Below are positions 4,924-5,994 of a DNA stretch of 5,994 bases, piece by piece. The stretch is taken from contig SLHU01000185.1 in assembly GCA_007135995.1 (NCBI GenBank), positions 1 through 5,994 of the forward strand. Direction: 5' to 3'. A program made the position numbers and the translations under genes. Below the pieces are notes generated by a model that made no database searches, was not told where the DNA came from, and was given only the letters and a program-made list of their open reading frames with translations. The stretch is from Clostridiales bacterium (GTDB taxonomy: Bacteria > Bacillota > Clostridia > Saccharofermentanales > UBA5734). Each line of letters opens with the position of its first letter. Positions within the stretch are counted from its first letter, which is position 1.

Positions 4924-5043
4924 CAAAAAGATGATCTTTTGTTTGATGACTCATTTGCCAGCAGCGGCTGCGCATATGAGCCAGACAAGTCCTGCATCCT
5001 TTGCGGGTTTGGCGATCATGCGTCTGAGCACATGCCTGCATAA
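4918..5043 (+). CDS. Possible small ORF, 41 aa (doubtful)
   Basis: ATG at 4918 to TAA at 5041-5043 gives a 41-residue peptide beginning MLQKDDLLFDDSF and containing CILCGFGDH, a C-x-x-C pair. The frame is open back to 4834. Composition is more protein-like than other frames here, but only a weak GGGA lies 8 nt upstream and I recognise no family. Its end overlaps the inverted repeats at 5027-5065. Probably not a gene. Confidence 0.12.
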   Translation: MLQKDDLLFDDSFASSGCAYEPDKSCILCGFGDHASEHMPA

Positions 5044-5065
5044 GCAAGCATGTGCTGCTGCTTGC
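5027..5065. repeat. Two overlapping, mutually exclusive inverted repeats
   Basis: AGCACATGC (5027-5035) pairs perfectly with GCATGTGCT (5048-5056). GCAAGCA (5044-5050) pairs perfectly with TGCTTGC (5059-5065). The two stems share 5048-5050, so RNA or a DNA cruciform could form only one at a time. They end 58 bp before the -35 at 5124. No T-tract follows. Confidence 0.5.
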
Positions 5066-5123
5066 GTAATGACAGCGGTTAAGACATGCTCAGTATGGAT
5101 GGTCCGGTCATATCCGCCGATTT

Positions 5124-5152
5124 TTGATAAATATCATGCGGCGCTATATAAT
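5124..5152 (+). promoter_or_regulatory. Strong sigma-70 type promoter
   Basis: TTGATA (5124-5129), a 17-bp spacer and TATAAT (5147-5152): the best promoter in the window, with 11 or so of 12 consensus positions close to ideal (-35 differs at the fifth base). Transcription should begin near 5159. It drives either the opine-dehydrogenase-family gene at 5400 through a leader of about 240 nt, or a separate small RNA ending near 5351. Confidence 0.75.
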
Positions 5153-5196
5153 GATGGTGAACAGTATCAGTCAATAAGGCTCTATTGGTAGTTAAA

Positions 5197-5298
5197 ATGA
5201 ATCAGAATCAACATGAATCTAAAGTTTTTGTTCAAAGCATTTTTAGTTGTTTGTTCACCTCAAATGGAAAAATTCATTTTGCCTCAATCAATGATTAA
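5197..5298 (+). CDS. Possible leader peptide ORF, 33 aa (doubtful)
   Basis: ATG at 5197 to TAA at 5296-5298, beginning MNQNQHESKVFVQSIF and ending ASIND. It lies within the putative leader and ends 21 bp before the terminator hairpin, a layout seen in translation-coupled attenuators. No run of one codon that would suggest amino-acid sensing is present, and no good ribosome site precedes it (AAGG is 17 nt away). Confidence 0.17.
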   Translation: MNQNQHESKVFVQSIFSCLFTSNGKIHFASIND

Positions 5299-5319
5299 TG
5301 AAAACAGCGTCAGTATATG

Positions 5320-5351
5320 GGTCGATGCCCAAGCGCATGCGGCCTTTTTTT
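5320..5351 (+). terminator. Intrinsic terminator upstream of the opine-dehydrogenase-family gene
   Basis: GGTCG and ATGC (5320-5328) pair with GCAT (5335-5338) and CGGCC (5340-5344): 9 bp with one bulged G, one G-T pair and a 6-nt loop. Seven T follow at 5345-5351. It is the most convincing terminator in the window, and sits 48 bp before the next start codon on the same strand. Rightward transcripts must read through it to reach that gene, unless a promoter lies in 5352-5387, where I see none of quality. Confidence 0.7.
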
Positions 5352-5399
5352 ACAGATTCGTTCTGACAAAACCTATTCTGGCAACTGAAAGGAGTTTAT

Positions 5400-5994
5400 A
5401 TGCGTATTTCAATTCTTGGTGCGGGTCATGCCGGCACCGCTGTTGCTGCAGATCTGAGTTTGCGAGGTCATGAAGTGACCTTGATTAAAACTTCACATTC
5501 TATGCATGATGAAAATTTTACATATCTTCTTGAGAATAATGGCAGTGTTTATCTGATGGAAAAAGAAAAAAAGAAGCAGGTGAATATTCATTGTGTTACT
5601 CGTGATTTATCAAAACTGAGTGAAAGTGACATCGTCATCATCTATATACAAAGCAATTACCATGAGGATCTCATCAAGCGTATCCGCCCTCATCTTCGAG
5701 ATCATCAGATTTTGCTGCTGAACCCCGGGTATTTGTCGACGGCTTATGTGCTCAGGTATTGTTCTGGCATCGATTTAACGATCGTCGAAGCAGAGAGCTC
5801 TTTTATAGATTGCCGGATTACAAAACCCGGGAAGGTTCAGATTATTTTTCGCAATAAGAGAAATCCTTTGGCAATTTATCCCATGAGTCATAAGATAAAA
5901 TGTAAAAATATGCTGGATCAATTAGGGTTTCCTTTTGTTTATCTCACATCGGTCGTTGAGGCTGCCCTGCATAATCCCAATCTCATCGTTCATA
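5400..5994 (+). CDS. Octopine/nopaline (opine) dehydrogenase family protein, N-terminal 198 codons
   Basis: The gene runs off the right edge. MRISILGAGHAGTAVAADLS is a Rossmann start with G7-A-G-H-A-G12, and LRGHEVTLIK (21-30) ends the second strand, as in the NAD/NADP octopine/nopaline dehydrogenase family. SDIVIIYIQSNYHEDL (76-91) and QILLLNPGYLSTAYVL (103-118) match the family's nucleotide-domain strands, and VEAESSFIDCRITKPGKVQI (129-148) its conserved E-A segment. The helical domain starts before VVEAALHNPNLIVH (185-198), whose HNPN is the family's active-site signature with a catalytic His. Such enzymes reductively join an amino acid and an oxoacid, or run the reverse reaction to break down opines; many bacterial members are uncharacterised. 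Full length should be about 350-400 aa. GAAAGGAG stands 5 nt before the ATG, a strong site. Expression appears to depend on read-through of the terminator at 5320-5351. Substrate cannot be told. Confidence 0.88.
   Translation, partial: MRISILGAGHAGTAVAADLSLRGHEVTLIKTSHSMHDENFTYLLENNGSVYLMEKEKKKQVNIHCVTRDLSKLSESDIVIIYIQSNYHEDLIKRIRPHLRDHQILLLNPGYLSTAYVLRYCSGIDLTIVEAESSFIDCRITKPGKVQIIFRNKRNPLAIYPMSHKIKCKNMLDQLGFPFVYLTSVVEAALHNPNLIVH

Larger units (their letters stand above)
5156..5351 (+). ncRNA. Candidate leader or small RNA between promoter and terminator
   Basis: About 190 nt bounded by the promoter at 5124 and the hairpin with T-tract at 5320. An 8-bp perfect inverted repeat, GGTGAACA (5156-5163) with TGTTCACC (5252-5259), could close a large domain, though a start at 5159 would remove its first three bases. 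Inside lies a hairpin CAATA/TATTG (5172-5176, 5183-5187) and a weak stem CTAAA/TTTAG near 5219-5246. I recognise no known riboswitch class, T-box or protein-binding leader, and I see no obvious antiterminator complementary to the terminator arms. It may be an unclassified attenuator for the downstream gene or an independent small RNA. Confidence 0.4.
4418..5399. other. 982-bp divergent intergenic region, rich in repeats, no convincing protein gene
   Basis: It lies between the leftward Gfo/Idh/MocA gene and the rightward opine-dehydrogenase-family gene. Open frames of 60-106 codons exist on both strands but lack good ribosome sites, have odd compositions and resemble no family I know. It holds several inverted repeats, two pairs of direct repeats spaced 29-30 bp, one strong rightward promoter and a rightward terminator. 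The length is unusual for a simple divergent promoter. It could contain a small RNA, a large regulatory region, or the remains of a lost gene; I see no clear pseudogene. Confidence 0.55.

Noticed and set aside
4841..5047. 68-codon leftward ORF
   Set aside because: TTG start without ribosome site, inside repeat-rich DNA; no convincing similarity to a known family.
4889..5191. 100-codon rightward ORF
   Set aside because: Composition very rich in Met, Ala, Cys and Thr, only a weak GGAA upstream, and it runs through the inverted repeats and the strong promoter at 5124-5152.
5213..5473. 86-codon rightward ORF
   Set aside because: It overlaps the terminator and the start of the opine-dehydrogenase-family gene in another frame; no ribosome site.

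Overview
This 6 kb window looks like an accessory metabolic locus on a bacterial chromosome. The base composition is moderate, ribosome binding sites are strong (GGAGG, AAAGGAG, GGGAGG), genes are short and intergenic spaces AT-leaning. This fits Bacillota (Firmicutes) best, but no marker gene fixes the taxon. There is no rRNA, tRNA, CRISPR array, transposase or recognisable regulator gene.

Left part (1-1482): a divergent pair. The first 36 codons of a membrane transporter, probably MFS, run off the left edge on the minus strand. A 357-aa alpha/beta hydrolase of the glucuronoyl-esterase (CE15) type runs rightward. The hydrolase has no signal peptide, so a reasonable inference is that the transporter imports a small ester and the hydrolase cleaves it in the cytoplasm.

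Middle part (1727-4417): three genes read leftward. In transcription order they are a Gfo/Idh/MocA-type oxidoreductase (3380-4417), a ketopantoate-reductase-fold oxidoreductase (2053-3027), and an 82-aa protein of a GHLD...RDLGL family of unknown function (1727-1975). A minus-strand terminator at 3197-3225 separates the first gene from the other two. The space between them also holds a 56-bp imperfect tandem duplication that copies the 3' end of the Gfo/Idh/MocA gene, and an exact 10-bp tandem repeat.

Right part (4418-5994): almost 1 kb with no convincing protein gene, rich in inverted and direct repeats. It leads to an octopine/nopaline-dehydrogenase-family gene that starts at 5400 and runs off the right edge. 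A near-consensus sigma-70 promoter (5124-5152) and a strong hairpin with a T-tract (5320-5351) bracket a transcript of about 190 nt ahead of this gene. It is either an attenuator leader or a small RNA.

Together the genes suggest uptake and redox processing of an unusual carbohydrate or opine-like acid: one transporter, one esterase and three unrelated Rossmann dehydrogenases. The substrate cannot be read from the sequence. Two dehydrogenases and the esterase depart from textbook active-site residues, so standard gene names (panE, for example) should not be transferred to them.
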